6,519 nucleotides of DNA from Phycisphaeraceae bacterium. GTDB taxonomy: Bacteria; Planctomycetota; Phycisphaerae; Phycisphaerales; Phycisphaeraceae. This document shows positions 1 through 6,194 of the stretch, one piece after another (the first letter of the stretch is position 1; each line of letters starts with the position of its first letter). The stretch lies in contig JANQKH010000794.1 in the NCBI GenBank assembly GCA_028281215.1, positions 1 to 6,519 of the forward strand. Reading direction: 5' to 3'. A program made the position numbers and the translations under genes. The notes beneath the pieces are model-generated. The model saw nothing but the letters and a program-made list of their open reading frames with translations. It ran no database searches and was not told the DNA's origin.

Positions 1-383
1 TTGAATTTTACAAGGCCGCGTTTGGCGCCAAAGAAGACGTGCGGCTGGACATGCCCGACGGCACGATCGCGCACGCCGAACTGGTGATCAACGGCGGGCG
101 ATTCATGCTCTCGGAAGAAAACCCGCAATACAACCAAAGCCCCACAACGCTCGACGGTTCGTCCGTCGTGCTGCACATCTATGTCGATGATGTCGACGCG
201 ACGTTCAGGCGGGCGGTCGAACTTGGCGCGGAAGAAACGATGCCCGTCGCAGATCAGTTTTACGGCGACCGATCCGGCCGCGTGCGCGACCCCTTCGGTT
301 ACGTCTGGATCATCGCCACGCACGTCGAAGACGTATCGGAAGACGAAATGAAACGCCGCTTCGCTGAGATGTGCGGCGGATGA
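1..383 (+). CDS. VOC-family (glyoxalase/PhnB-like) protein, 3' part
   Basis: This is the C-terminal 126 residues of a vicinal-oxygen-chelate fold protein. The reading frame is open from base 3 and the true start lies before the window; a GTG at 39 is in frame but cuts through the conserved N-terminal FYKAAFGA segment, so it is not the start. Recognisable PhnB-like landmarks are FYKAAFGA (visible residues 2-9), MPDGTIAHAEL (17-27), LHIYVDDVDA (57-66), DQFYGDRSG (84-92), RDPFGYVW (95-102) and the tail THVEDVS. Despite the PhnB label, proteins of this branch have no firmly established substrate; VOC members include glyoxalases, dioxygenases and antibiotic-binding proteins. H24 and E26 lie where this fold often places metal ligands, but metal binding is an inference. 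It is the first visible gene of a tight + strand run, ending 35 bp before the esterase start. Family assignment is secure, function is not. Confidence 0.9.
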   Translation, partial: EFYKAAFGAKEDVRLDMPDGTIAHAELVINGGRFMLSEENPQYNQSPTTLDGSSVVLHIYVDDVDATFRRAVELGAEETMPVADQFYGDRSGRVRDPFGYVWIIATHVEDVSEDEMKRRFAEMCGG

Positions 384-406
384 TGAAACAAAAAGCATTG
401 AAACAC

Positions 407-412
407 AAGGAG
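407..412 (+). promoter_or_regulatory. Shine-Dalgarno site that sets the esterase start
   Basis: AAGGAG lies 6 nt before the ATG at 419. It selects this ATG over the in-frame GTG at 371, which would overlap the preceding gene and add 16 polar residues in front of the signal peptide. Confidence 0.8.
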
Positions 413-418
413 ATTCAC

Positions 419-1114
419 ATGCTTCACCGAACCCTGCCGTTTGTTTTCCTCGTTGCTATGTCCCTGATCTTGGCGTCGGCGTCCTCTGCCCGCGCGGAAA
501 AGGTCCACCTGATGATCCTTTCCGGTCAGTCGAACATGGCGGGTTTGAACCCGGCTGTTTCGTTCACGCCGACGGTCACCAAAGGCCTGGCGCCGGACAA
601 GGTGATCGTGGTCAAGAGCGCACAAGGCGGCCAGCCGATCCGTCGCTGGTACAAAAAGTGGAAACCGGCGAAGGGTGACAAACCGACGGCGGATGGCGTG
701 TTGTACGACAAACTCATGGCGGCGGTGAACAAAGCCGTGGGCGACACAAAAATCGACACGGTCACGTTCGTCTGGATGCAAGGCGAACGCGATGCACGGG
801 AGAAACACGGCGAAGTGTATGCCGCGAGCATGAAAGGGCTGATCGATCAGTTGAGCGCCGACCTGAAGCGAGACGACGTCAACTTTGTCATCGGCCGACT
901 CAGCGACTTCGGCAAGAAAGGCACTTACGTGCACTGGGACAAGGTGCGCGAAGCGCAGGTGAATGTCGCCGAGGCGAGCAAACGCGGTGCATGGGTCGAC
1001 ACCGACGACCTGAACGGCCCAAAAGACGACCTGCACTACACGAAGGAAGGCTATGCCGAACTGGGCAAACGCTTCGCCGAACAAGCGATCAAACTGGTCA
1101 AAGCAAGCAAATGA
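419..1114 (+). CDS. Secreted SGNH/SASA-type carbohydrate esterase
   Basis: A 231-residue exported hydrolase of the sialate O-acetylesterase-like (SASA, formerly DUF303) group, related to CE6 acetylxylan esterases. Residues 1-26 form a signal peptide with a hydrophobic core at 6-21 and an ARA/E cleavage site after residue 26. The mature protein begins almost directly with the catalytic block GQSNMAG (36-42), where S38 is the expected nucleophile. Next come a Gly block (QGGQP, 69-73), the WMQGERD motif (119-125) typical of the family, and a C-terminal DDLHYT (203-208), whose D203 and H206 should complete the triad. By family knowledge it removes acetyl groups from sugars outside the cytoplasm; the actual substrate (xylan, pectin, sialic acid or other) cannot be read from the sequence. 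At 231 residues it is a compact single-domain form, shorter than many SASA proteins. All key residues are present, so it is probably active. It lies 20 bp upstream of the GNAT gene. Confidence 0.9.
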   Translation: MLHRTLPFVFLVAMSLILASASSARAEKVHLMILSGQSNMAGLNPAVSFTPTVTKGLAPDKVIVVKSAQGGQPIRRWYKKWKPAKGDKPTADGVLYDKLMAAVNKAVGDTKIDTVTFVWMQGERDAREKHGEVYAASMKGLIDQLSADLKRDDVNFVIGRLSDFGKKGTYVHWDKVREAQVNVAEASKRGAWVDTDDLNGPKDDLHYTKEGYAELGKRFAEQAIKLVKASK

Positions 1115-1134
1115 ACTAGCCATCGAACCCGCCT

Positions 1135-1629
1135 GTGACCGTTCCCATCAACATCGAAGTCGGCGGCGCGGAACTGCTGGACCGCATTGAACCACTGTGG
1201 ATTCAACTGCGCGGCTATCACGTGGCGTTGTCGGCTAACTTTGGTTCACAAATGGCGGCCGCCACATTCGATCAACGCAAGCAGGGACTGCTCACCAAAA
1301 GCGACGGCGGCGGCATGCACGTCGCCCTTGCCGGCAGCCCCGGCTCATCCGACCTCGTCGGTTATTGTGTCACGTTGTTCGACCGCCAGAAGACTGGCGA
1401 AATTGAGTCCATCTACGTTCATGATTCGGTACGCGGGAAAGGCATCGGCGAGCGGCTGATTGACATCGCCATGCGTTGGCTTGACGAACACAGAATCTCT
1501 AAGCGCGTTGTTATCGCGGCGTTTGAAAACCAGCGCGTGATGCACCTCTATGAGCGATTTGGTTTCAAGCCTCGCCTGATTCAAATGGAATGGCATAATG
1601 GCGGCGATGCCGAACGTGAAGATGCCTGA
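1135..1629 (+). CDS. GNAT-family N-acetyltransferase
   Basis: A 164-residue cytoplasmic acetyltransferase of the GNAT fold. The acetyl-CoA pyrophosphate-binding motif A is clear: the beta strand IESIYVHDSV (90-99) is followed by RGKGIG (100-105), matching R/Q-x-x-G-x-G/A. Motif B is seen in ENQRVMHLYERFGFKPR (131-147), with the N, Y and FGF positions usual for the family. The acceptor substrate (small amine, amino acid, protein N-terminus or antibiotic) cannot be inferred. The start is GTG at 1135: an ATG at 1111 in the same frame runs into TAG two codons later, and the next in-frame ATG (residue 40) would remove the first helices. There is no strong Shine-Dalgarno site. The 3' end overlaps the next gene by 32 bp, which suggests translational coupling. 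Confidence 0.88.
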   Translation: MTVPINIEVGGAELLDRIEPLWIQLRGYHVALSANFGSQMAAATFDQRKQGLLTKSDGGGMHVALAGSPGSSDLVGYCVTLFDRQKTGEIESIYVHDSVRGKGIGERLIDIAMRWLDEHRISKRVVIAAFENQRVMHLYERFGFKPRLIQMEWHNGGDAEREDA

Positions 1630-3403
1630 CGCCGATCAAGTCACGGCCCGTCCCCGACGACGGGTTCGGGCGCTGTTGTTGCACGTCTTCCGCGTGGCTT
1701 TGTTTTGCGTTGTCATCTTTCTGATTCACGATCAACACCGGTGGTACATCGCACAACAAACGGGCGAAGCACACAACGCCATCACACTCGAGCGCGTGCA
1801 ACAACACTTTCCCAAAGCCGATTCACTTTCCGACTGGCAGCCAGCGCACGGCGGGCGGAACGTGCTCAGTGCCGACGGCGTCAACCTCGGCTTTGTGATT
1901 CAAACTTCGCCGACCAGCGATTCGATCGTGGGCTTTTCCGGACCAACCAACACGATGATCGCGTTCGACATGAATAACAGAATCATCGGCATCGACGTGC
2001 TAACCAGCGGTGACACGAAAGAACATTTGGCCGATGTGCTGGCAAGCGAATCGTTCATGCATGCGTTTGATGAGATGACATGGGACCAAGCAAGTGAACG
2101 CACCGATATCGACGCGGTATCCGGAGCGACACTGACCAGTCTCGCGATTGCTGAAGGCGTGACCTATCGGCTGGGCGGTGCAGACCCGCCGCCCCGTTTC
2201 CCCGATCTGCCGGAACTGGCCGACGCGAAAGAGATTTTTCCCGACGCCGCTAAGCTTGAACCTGACACCACACAGCATGAAACAGAAGATGACCACGAGC
2301 GAATCTGGCGCGTGCTGGACGGCGAGGGAAACCTACTCGGCACGCTGTATCGCACCACTCCCGCCGCGGACCAGATCATCGGCTACCAGGGGCCGACCGA
2401 TACGCTGATCGCAATAGGGCTTGACGGCAAAGTCCAAGGCATTGCGATCCATCGTAGTTACGACAATCCCAAATACGTTGGCTGGATCCAACAGGAGTTC
2501 GGCTTCCTTGTCCTGTTCAACAACCTGACATTGAGTGAACTGGCAAATTTCAACGCCAAAGAAGTGGAAGGGGTCTCCGGCGCGACGATGACCAGTAAGG
2601 CGATCGCCCGTGGAGTGGTGGCGGCGGCCAAAGCATACGAAGTGGCCGCGAACCGAAAACCGGGACAGGAACAAACAACATCGGCCTCCGCGTTGGCATC
2701 CATTCGTTTCCGTGCGCGCGACGTTGGCACGATTATCGTCATTGTGGTCGCCCTGCTTATTGCGTTCACGCCGTTGAAAAAACAGCGTGCGCTGCGCATC
2801 GTGTTTCAACTTGTGCTGATCGTCTACCTCGGTTTGATCAACGGCGACATGGTCTCGCAATCACTGCTCGTCGGCTGGTCGCAAAGCGGCGTGCCGTACC
2901 GATTCGCGCCGGGCATCATTTTGTTGGTCGCCGCGGCGTTGCTTGTTCCAATCTTTTCAAAGAAACAACTGTATTGCCACGAACTTTGTCCGCACGGTGC
3001 GTTGCAGGAACTGATCAAGAACCGCTTGCCGCTTCGCAAACGTTTCAACAAAGAATTGCCGCGACGCTTCATCCACACGCTGGAGATGGTGCCGGCATTG
3101 TTGTTGCTCTGGGTCGTGATCGTCGCGATGGGTCATCTGCCGTTCAGCCTCGTCGGCATCGAACCGTTCGACGCTTACATCGTGCGAATTGCCGGCTGGG
3201 CGACGATCACCGTTGCGGTCGTGGGTCTGATCGCGTCGCTTTTCGTCCCGATGGCGTACTGCCGATTCGGTTGCCCGACCGGCGCGCTGTTGAAGTCTCT
3301 GCGCTTCAACGGCGCAAGCGATCGGTTCCACAAGCGCGACGCCGCGGCGCTGCTCGCCGTCGCGGTGGCGGTGTTCATGCGTTTCTCACAGGTCAGTCTC
3401 TGA
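1598..3403 (+). CDS. NosR/NirI-like membrane flavoprotein with two FMN-binding domains
   Basis: A 601-residue membrane electron-transfer protein. Residues 25-44 form a first membrane helix. Two FMN-binding domains follow (about 61-192 and 205-341), predicted outside the cytoplasm. The first carries DAVSGAT (172-178), which fits the Dxx(S/T)GAT motif where ApbE attaches FMN to the last Thr (T178); the second has EGVSGAT (324-330, T330) with Glu in place of Asp. The membrane part has helices near 376-392, 399-417, 437-453, 491-512, 533-551 and 582-594. CHELCP (460-465) and CRFGCP (555-560) are the paired CX3CP motifs known from NosR, here likely at the inner face. NosR normally has one FMN domain and a C-terminal 2[4Fe-4S] ferredoxin; this protein has two and none. 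It may pass electrons across the membrane, but donor and acceptor are unknown, and no nosZ or apbE is in the window. The start could also be ATG 1607 or 1622; none has a strong ribosome site. Confidence 0.85.
   Translation: MAAMPNVKMPDADQVTARPRRRVRALLLHVFRVALFCVVIFLIHDQHRWYIAQQTGEAHNAITLERVQQHFPKADSLSDWQPAHGGRNVLSADGVNLGFVIQTSPTSDSIVGFSGPTNTMIAFDMNNRIIGIDVLTSGDTKEHLADVLASESFMHAFDEMTWDQASERTDIDAVSGATLTSLAIAEGVTYRLGGADPPPRFPDLPELADAKEIFPDAAKLEPDTTQHETEDDHERIWRVLDGEGNLLGTLYRTTPAADQIIGYQGPTDTLIAIGLDGKVQGIAIHRSYDNPKYVGWIQQEFGFLVLFNNLTLSELANFNAKEVEGVSGATMTSKAIARGVVAAAKAYEVAANRKPGQEQTTSASALASIRFRARDVGTIIVIVVALLIAFTPLKKQRALRIVFQLVLIVYLGLINGDMVSQSLLVGWSQSGVPYRFAPGIILLVAAALLVPIFSKKQLYCHELCPHGALQELIKNRLPLRKRFNKELPRRFIHTLEMVPALLLLWVVIVAMGHLPFSLVGIEPFDAYIVRIAGWATITVAVVGLIASLFVPMAYCRFGCPTGALLKSLRFNGASDRFHKRDAAALLAVAVAVFMRFSQVSL
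1778..2620 (+). repeat. Tandem FMN-binding domain duplication (protein-level repeat)
   Basis: Two homologous segments sit head to tail inside the NosR-like protein, at residues 61-192 and 205-341. They align through LGFVIQTSPTSDSIVGFSGP against LGTLYRTTPAADQIIGYQGP, the following NTMIAF and DTLIAI, and SGATLTSLAIAEGV against SGATMTSKAIARGV. The DNA copies are well diverged, so the duplication is old. The linker between them is short and acidic. Confidence 0.8.
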
Positions 3404-3556
3404 TGCGCCTTGAGTGTAAGACCCTGCAAAAAACGCATAGAATTCCCACGTTTTTCCTCAGTTGCACGCCGTTTTGTAAATTCCACTTGTGCTGCCCCGC
3501 CTGTCCCCTATGCTGAACGTCCGACATTCACTCGTTCCTGCATTTTGGGAGACGCC
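3404..3556 (+). promoter_or_regulatory. Intergenic region, probable promoter of the HEAT/LecA-like gene
   Basis: This 153-bp stretch separates the four-gene run from the next + strand gene and is richer in A/T runs than the flanking genes (for example around 3425-3446 and 3471-3482). The best sigma70-like pair I can propose is TTGTGC at 3487-3492 and TATGCT at 3509-3514, with a 16-bp spacer, about 42 bp before the ATG. The match is weak (3/6 and 4/6). No rho-independent terminator for the upstream gene was seen. The stretch is open in the downstream frame from a GTG at 3410, but that extension does not look like protein. Confidence 0.3.
3547..3552 (+). promoter_or_regulatory. Shine-Dalgarno site that sets the start at 3557
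   Basis: GGGAGA lies 4 nt before the ATG at 3557 (5 nt if counted as GGGAG). Together with the signal peptide that begins at this ATG, it rules out the 49-codon longer form from GTG 3410. Confidence 0.65.
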
Positions 3557-4690
3557 ATGTTGTTGCGACCTTGCGCGCCGCTGAGAAACACATGCCTGAC
3601 TGTTTTTTGCCTGGTCGGCATCGCCTGTTGGTGCGCGGTCGCCGGCGCCGAGTCGAGGGAAGCCGATCCGCCGGCAACCACGCAAACCAAGACCGCAGAT
3701 TCACCGGCCGACGATAAAAAATCAATCACACCGATCAACATTGATCTGCCTGCCGATGCGAGCATCTCCGATCCCAATCAACCCCGATTCGTTGTCGTGC
3801 TGCTCGACGGCACGAAGTTGCGCGGCCGGCTGCTCAACGAGTCGTTCGCCATCGAAACCCGTTTCGGCAAACTGACCGTACCCCTGGCGAAATTCATCAG
3901 TCTGCGCTGCGGCACCAACACCCTTGCGCATCGTAAGCAACGCGTCGAAGCACTGATTCAACAACTTGGCAACGAAGACTTCAAACAGCGCGAATCCGCA
4001 CAGGAACAACTGAAGCTCATTGGCCCGCGCATTGTTCGATTGCTGGAAGACGCAAGATCGCACGACAACACGGAAACCGCAACGCGCGTCAAAGATCTGC
4101 TCGAACACTTTGACAAGTTGCGCAATCAGTTCGGCGTCGAAGCTATCGCGCCGTGGACCGACAAAGATGAACTGATCAACGATGAGTTCCGCACCAACGG
4201 CACATTGGTCAGCCAGACGGTGGTGATCGAGGGTTTCTTCGGCAAACTGAATCTACCGCTGGAACACATCGACCACATCCGCCGCATCCAAAAGCAGGCC
4301 GGCGCGGCGGCGTATGCCAACCTCAATGTCAAAGGTACACACCTCGTGCAACATAAAGCGATGCGCACCAAGATCAAAGTCACACGCGGCGACCGGATCA
4401 TGATCCGCGCTTCCGGCACAATCGTCCGCAGCACCAGCAGTTCCTACACCTCCACACCCGACGGCTCGTCACGTTTCGGGTATTACTACATGAAAGGTGA
4501 CCGCGTGTACGGCGGCACCCTGCTGGCGCGCGTCGGTTCACGCGGCAAGTGGCATCGCATCGGCTCCAACGGCACTTTCACCGCCACCAACGAAGGCGAA
4601 CTCCAATTCGCCGTCAGCATGTCCGACAGCTACGCCAGCCGCTACCAATTCAACGGCGACTACAAAGTCGCCGTGCGGGTGGAGCGGTGA
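3557..4690 (+). CDS. Secreted protein with HEAT-like segment and LecA-like C-terminal domain
   Basis: A 377-residue exported protein of unknown function. Residues 1-31 form a signal peptide with a hydrophobic stretch at 13-29 and a likely AVAGA/ES cleavage; the signal holds five cysteines but no proper lipobox. A low-complexity linker (32-58) follows. Residues 77-118 and 203-244 are two copies of a beta-rich module ending in FGKLTVPLAKFISLR and FGKLNLPLEHIDHIRR. Between them, 126-189 is helical and resembles one or two HEAT repeats (VEALIQQLGNEDFKQRESA then a paired helix). The C-terminus, from about 268, resembles the PA-IL/LecA lectin fold: GDRIMIRASG (278-287) compares with GDVITIVAAG, GGTLLARVG (319-327) with GALVMKIG, and FNGDYKVAV (365-373) with NSGSFSVNI. 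D357 aligns with a LecA calcium ligand, but the paired Asn ligands are replaced by Q and F, so sugar binding is doubtful. It may bind surface components outside the cytoplasm; no catalytic motif is visible. Confidence 0.8.
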   Translation: MLLRPCAPLRNTCLTVFCLVGIACWCAVAGAESREADPPATTQTKTADSPADDKKSITPINIDLPADASISDPNQPRFVVVLLDGTKLRGRLLNESFAIETRFGKLTVPLAKFISLRCGTNTLAHRKQRVEALIQQLGNEDFKQRESAQEQLKLIGPRIVRLLEDARSHDNTETATRVKDLLEHFDKLRNQFGVEAIAPWTDKDELINDEFRTNGTLVSQTVVIEGFFGKLNLPLEHIDHIRRIQKQAGAAAYANLNVKGTHLVQHKAMRTKIKVTRGDRIMIRASGTIVRSTSSSYTSTPDGSSRFGYYYMKGDRVYGGTLLARVGSRGKWHRIGSNGTFTATNEGELQFAVSMSDSYASRYQFNGDYKVAVRVER

Positions 4691-4774
4691 GGGGTATTCG
4701 GGCTTCACCGATTCAGTTTTCACAGAGGTCACGGAGTGGGAAGTTGGATTCCGAGGGGGCTTACGCCAACTGCC
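4691..4774. other. Convergent intergenic gap with inverted repeat, possible terminator
   Basis: An 84-bp gap between two genes that converge. AGTTGG (4742-4747) and CCAACT (4766-4771) form a 6-bp inverted repeat around an 18-nt loop. A hairpin here could end transcription from either side, but there is no T-tract and the loop is long, so a terminator is only a possibility. The gap also holds CACAGAGGTCACGGAG (4721-4736) and GGCTTACGCC (4758-4767), which look like pieces of dispersed repeats. Confidence 0.3.
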
Positions 4775-6004
4775 TCATGCTTTCCGCTCGATCACCTTCA
4801 ACTGCCGAAACGCTTGGTTTCCCAAATGCGCAGCACCGGCGGACAGTACGCCTGCTTCTGCCGGGGTGTTGGCCTGCTTGCCTTGCCGGATCGCGGCGAG
4901 CCAGTTGGCGATGTGGTCGCTGGTGCCGTCGATGTCGAAGTCCGCGCCTTTTTCACGATTGCCCGGTTTGAACAGTTCCGCCTTGAAACTGCGGCGGGGT
5001 TCGGGGTTCAACTCGTAGCGGCCGCGGTCGACGTAGAGCGTGCCGTTCGTGCCCATAAATGTGCAGCCCGCGCGTCCGTGCCAGTTCACGAACGTGCCTT
5101 CAAAGTGAATCTGCATCTTGCGACCGGGGTAGTCGAGCAACGTCTGAATCGTGTCCGGCGTTTCCCACACGCCTTTGGTGGAATACTGCGACCCGATCGT
5201 GGTCGCCCGTGTCGGCAGCGTGTCGAGGTCAAGACAGAACTGCACGGTATCCATCCAGTGGACCATCAGGTCGGTGAGGATGCCGCCGCCGAAGTCCCAG
5301 AACCAGCGCCAGTTGCCAAGCATGCGATACGGGTCGAACGGCTGATCCTTGGCTTTACCGAGAAAGCGTTTCCAATCAGTCTCACTCGGTTTGACATTCG
5401 GCTGCCGCTTGCGGAACGGTGTGTGGTTGCGGTTCCAGGTCATATGCACTTTGTGTACGTCGCCGATGACGCCCTTGCGGATCAGTTCGCGCGCCTTGAT
5501 CACCTGAGGCATTGACCGTTGTTGCGTGCCGATCTGCACGGTGCGCTTGTGTTTGTTCTGCGCGGCAACGACCGACTCGCTTTCTTCAATCGTGTGCGTC
5601 AACGGTTTTTCGCAATACACGTGCTTCCCGGCTTCGCATGAGGCGATCGTGATCGGCACATGCCAATGGTCCGGCGTGCCGACGATGACTGCGTCGATAT
5701 CATTTCGCGCGAGTAATTGTTCGTGGTACTTGTACGCGGCAACGTCTTTGTATTTCCCCGCGGCCGTCTGCTTGGCGCGGTTGCGGTTGTGATCGTAGAT
5801 GTCACACACCGCGACGACATTCGTGCCCGGCAGCGCCATCGCCTTAGGCATCAGCGAACGCCCCGCCCGCCCGCCACAACCGATGACGCCGAGGTTGATC
5901 GTTTCGTTCTTGGCAAAGCCATGCGACGTGGCGGTGAAACCGGCGACGAGCGTCGCGCCGAGCCCGGCTTGTTCGAGAATCTCGCGACGGGTGGGGGTGG
6001 ACAT
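4775..6004 (-). CDS. Tat-exported Gfo/Idh/MocA-family oxidoreductase
   Basis: A 409-residue NAD(P)-dependent dehydrogenase of the Gfo/Idh/MocA family. The N-terminus (1-31) is a twin-arginine signal: TRREILE at 5-11, a hydrophobic stretch at 13-23 and cleavage near GFA/KN after residue 31. The Rossmann domain starts with INLGVIGCGGRAG (36-48), giving GxGxxG-type dinucleotide binding, and continues with VCDIYD (66-71) and TPDHWH (110-115). CEKPLTH (131-137) is the EKP signature with K133 as the expected catalytic lysine; GGGILTDLMVHWMD (239-252) supplies D245 and H249, spaced as in inositol dehydrogenase. All are intact, so activity is likely. Planctomycetes have many exported paralogues of this type, thought to carry their cofactor through the Tat system and to act on sugars; the substrate is unknown. 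The start is fixed by the Shine-Dalgarno at 6011-6018; the frame is open upstream to 6151, but that extension would bury the signal peptide. Confidence 0.93.
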   Translation of the reverse strand: MSTPTRREILEQAGLGATLVAGFTATSHGFAKNETINLGVIGCGGRAGRSLMPKAMALPGTNVVAVCDIYDHNRNRAKQTAAGKYKDVAAYKYHEQLLARNDIDAVIVGTPDHWHVPITIASCEAGKHVYCEKPLTHTIEESESVVAAQNKHKRTVQIGTQQRSMPQVIKARELIRKGVIGDVHKVHMTWNRNHTPFRKRQPNVKPSETDWKRFLGKAKDQPFDPYRMLGNWRWFWDFGGGILTDLMVHWMDTVQFCLDLDTLPTRATTIGSQYSTKGVWETPDTIQTLLDYPGRKMQIHFEGTFVNWHGRAGCTFMGTNGTLYVDRGRYELNPEPRRSFKAELFKPGNREKGADFDIDGTSDHIANWLAAIRQGKQANTPAEAGVLSAGAAHLGNQAFRQLKVIERKA

Positions 6005-6010
6005 GCGATG

Positions 6011-6018
6011 CCTCCTTT
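6011..6018 (-). promoter_or_regulatory. Perfect Shine-Dalgarno site of the oxidoreductase
   Basis: Read on the - strand this is AAAGGAGG, fully complementary to the usual 16S anti-SD core, ending 6 nt before the ATG at 6004-6002. It decides the start against upstream in-frame ATGs and predicts strong translation. Confidence 0.88.
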
Positions 6019-6123
6019 CGAATCGGAGGGACATCGTACCGCGCCATTTCGTTGGGATGAAAAACGCAGGCGGAAATGACCATTGGACCGAAGCATGGAA
6101 GTAAAAGTGATGATGACCACGCG

Positions 6124-6139
6124 GTGTGTCATAGCACAC
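6124..6139. promoter_or_regulatory. Small dyad GTGTG-N6-CACAC, possible operator
   Basis: A perfect 5-bp inverted repeat with a 6-bp centre (TCATAG) lies 120-135 bp upstream of the oxidoreductase start, in the spacer after the VIT/VWA-like gene. It could be a regulator site or a weak hairpin after the upstream gene. A dyad this short is also expected by chance, and no convincing -35/-10 pair was found on the - strand. Confidence 0.2.
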
Positions 6140-6152
6140 GATTGCGTTCATT

Positions 6153-6194
6153 CACTTCGCACTTCGCATTTCTCACTTCCAACTTCCAACTCAC
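6153..6194. repeat. Degenerate 7-bp tandem repeat, six units
   Basis: Six consecutive heptamers are readable on the + strand: CACTTCG, CACTTCG, CATTTCT, CACTTCC, AACTTCC, AACTCAC. The strand is almost purely C, T and A, with two G. The last unit covers the stop codon of the VIT/VWA-like gene (6191-6193), so the array begins exactly at the 3' end of that gene and fills the start of the spacer. Confidence 0.75.

Noticed and set aside
299..1123. Long open frame on the - strand opposite the esterase
   Set aside because: It is antisense to a gene with intact signal peptide and catalytic motifs; the translation is rich in H, R, F and V with no recognisable domain, as expected from the complement of a GC-biased gene.
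2333..2860. 175-codon open frame on the - strand inside the NosR-like gene
   Set aside because: Shadow frame; its composition is an artefact of the sense-strand codons and no domain is seen.
3410..3443. Promoter from TTGAGT (3410) and TAGAAT (3438)
   Set aside because: The spacer is 22 bp, too long for a sigma70-type promoter.
3410..3556. N-terminal extension of the HEAT/LecA-like protein from GTG 3410
   Set aside because: The extension has no protein-like character, would place the signal peptide at residue 50, and a good ribosome site precedes the ATG at 3557.
4736..5515. 259-codon open frame on the + strand opposite the oxidoreductase
   Set aside because: It lies antisense to a well-supported Gfo/Idh/MocA gene, lacks a ribosome site and has no recognisable motif.
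6005..6151. N-terminal extension of the oxidoreductase to 6151
   Set aside because: The Tat signal must be N-terminal, and the perfect Shine-Dalgarno at 6011-6018 lies inside the extension.
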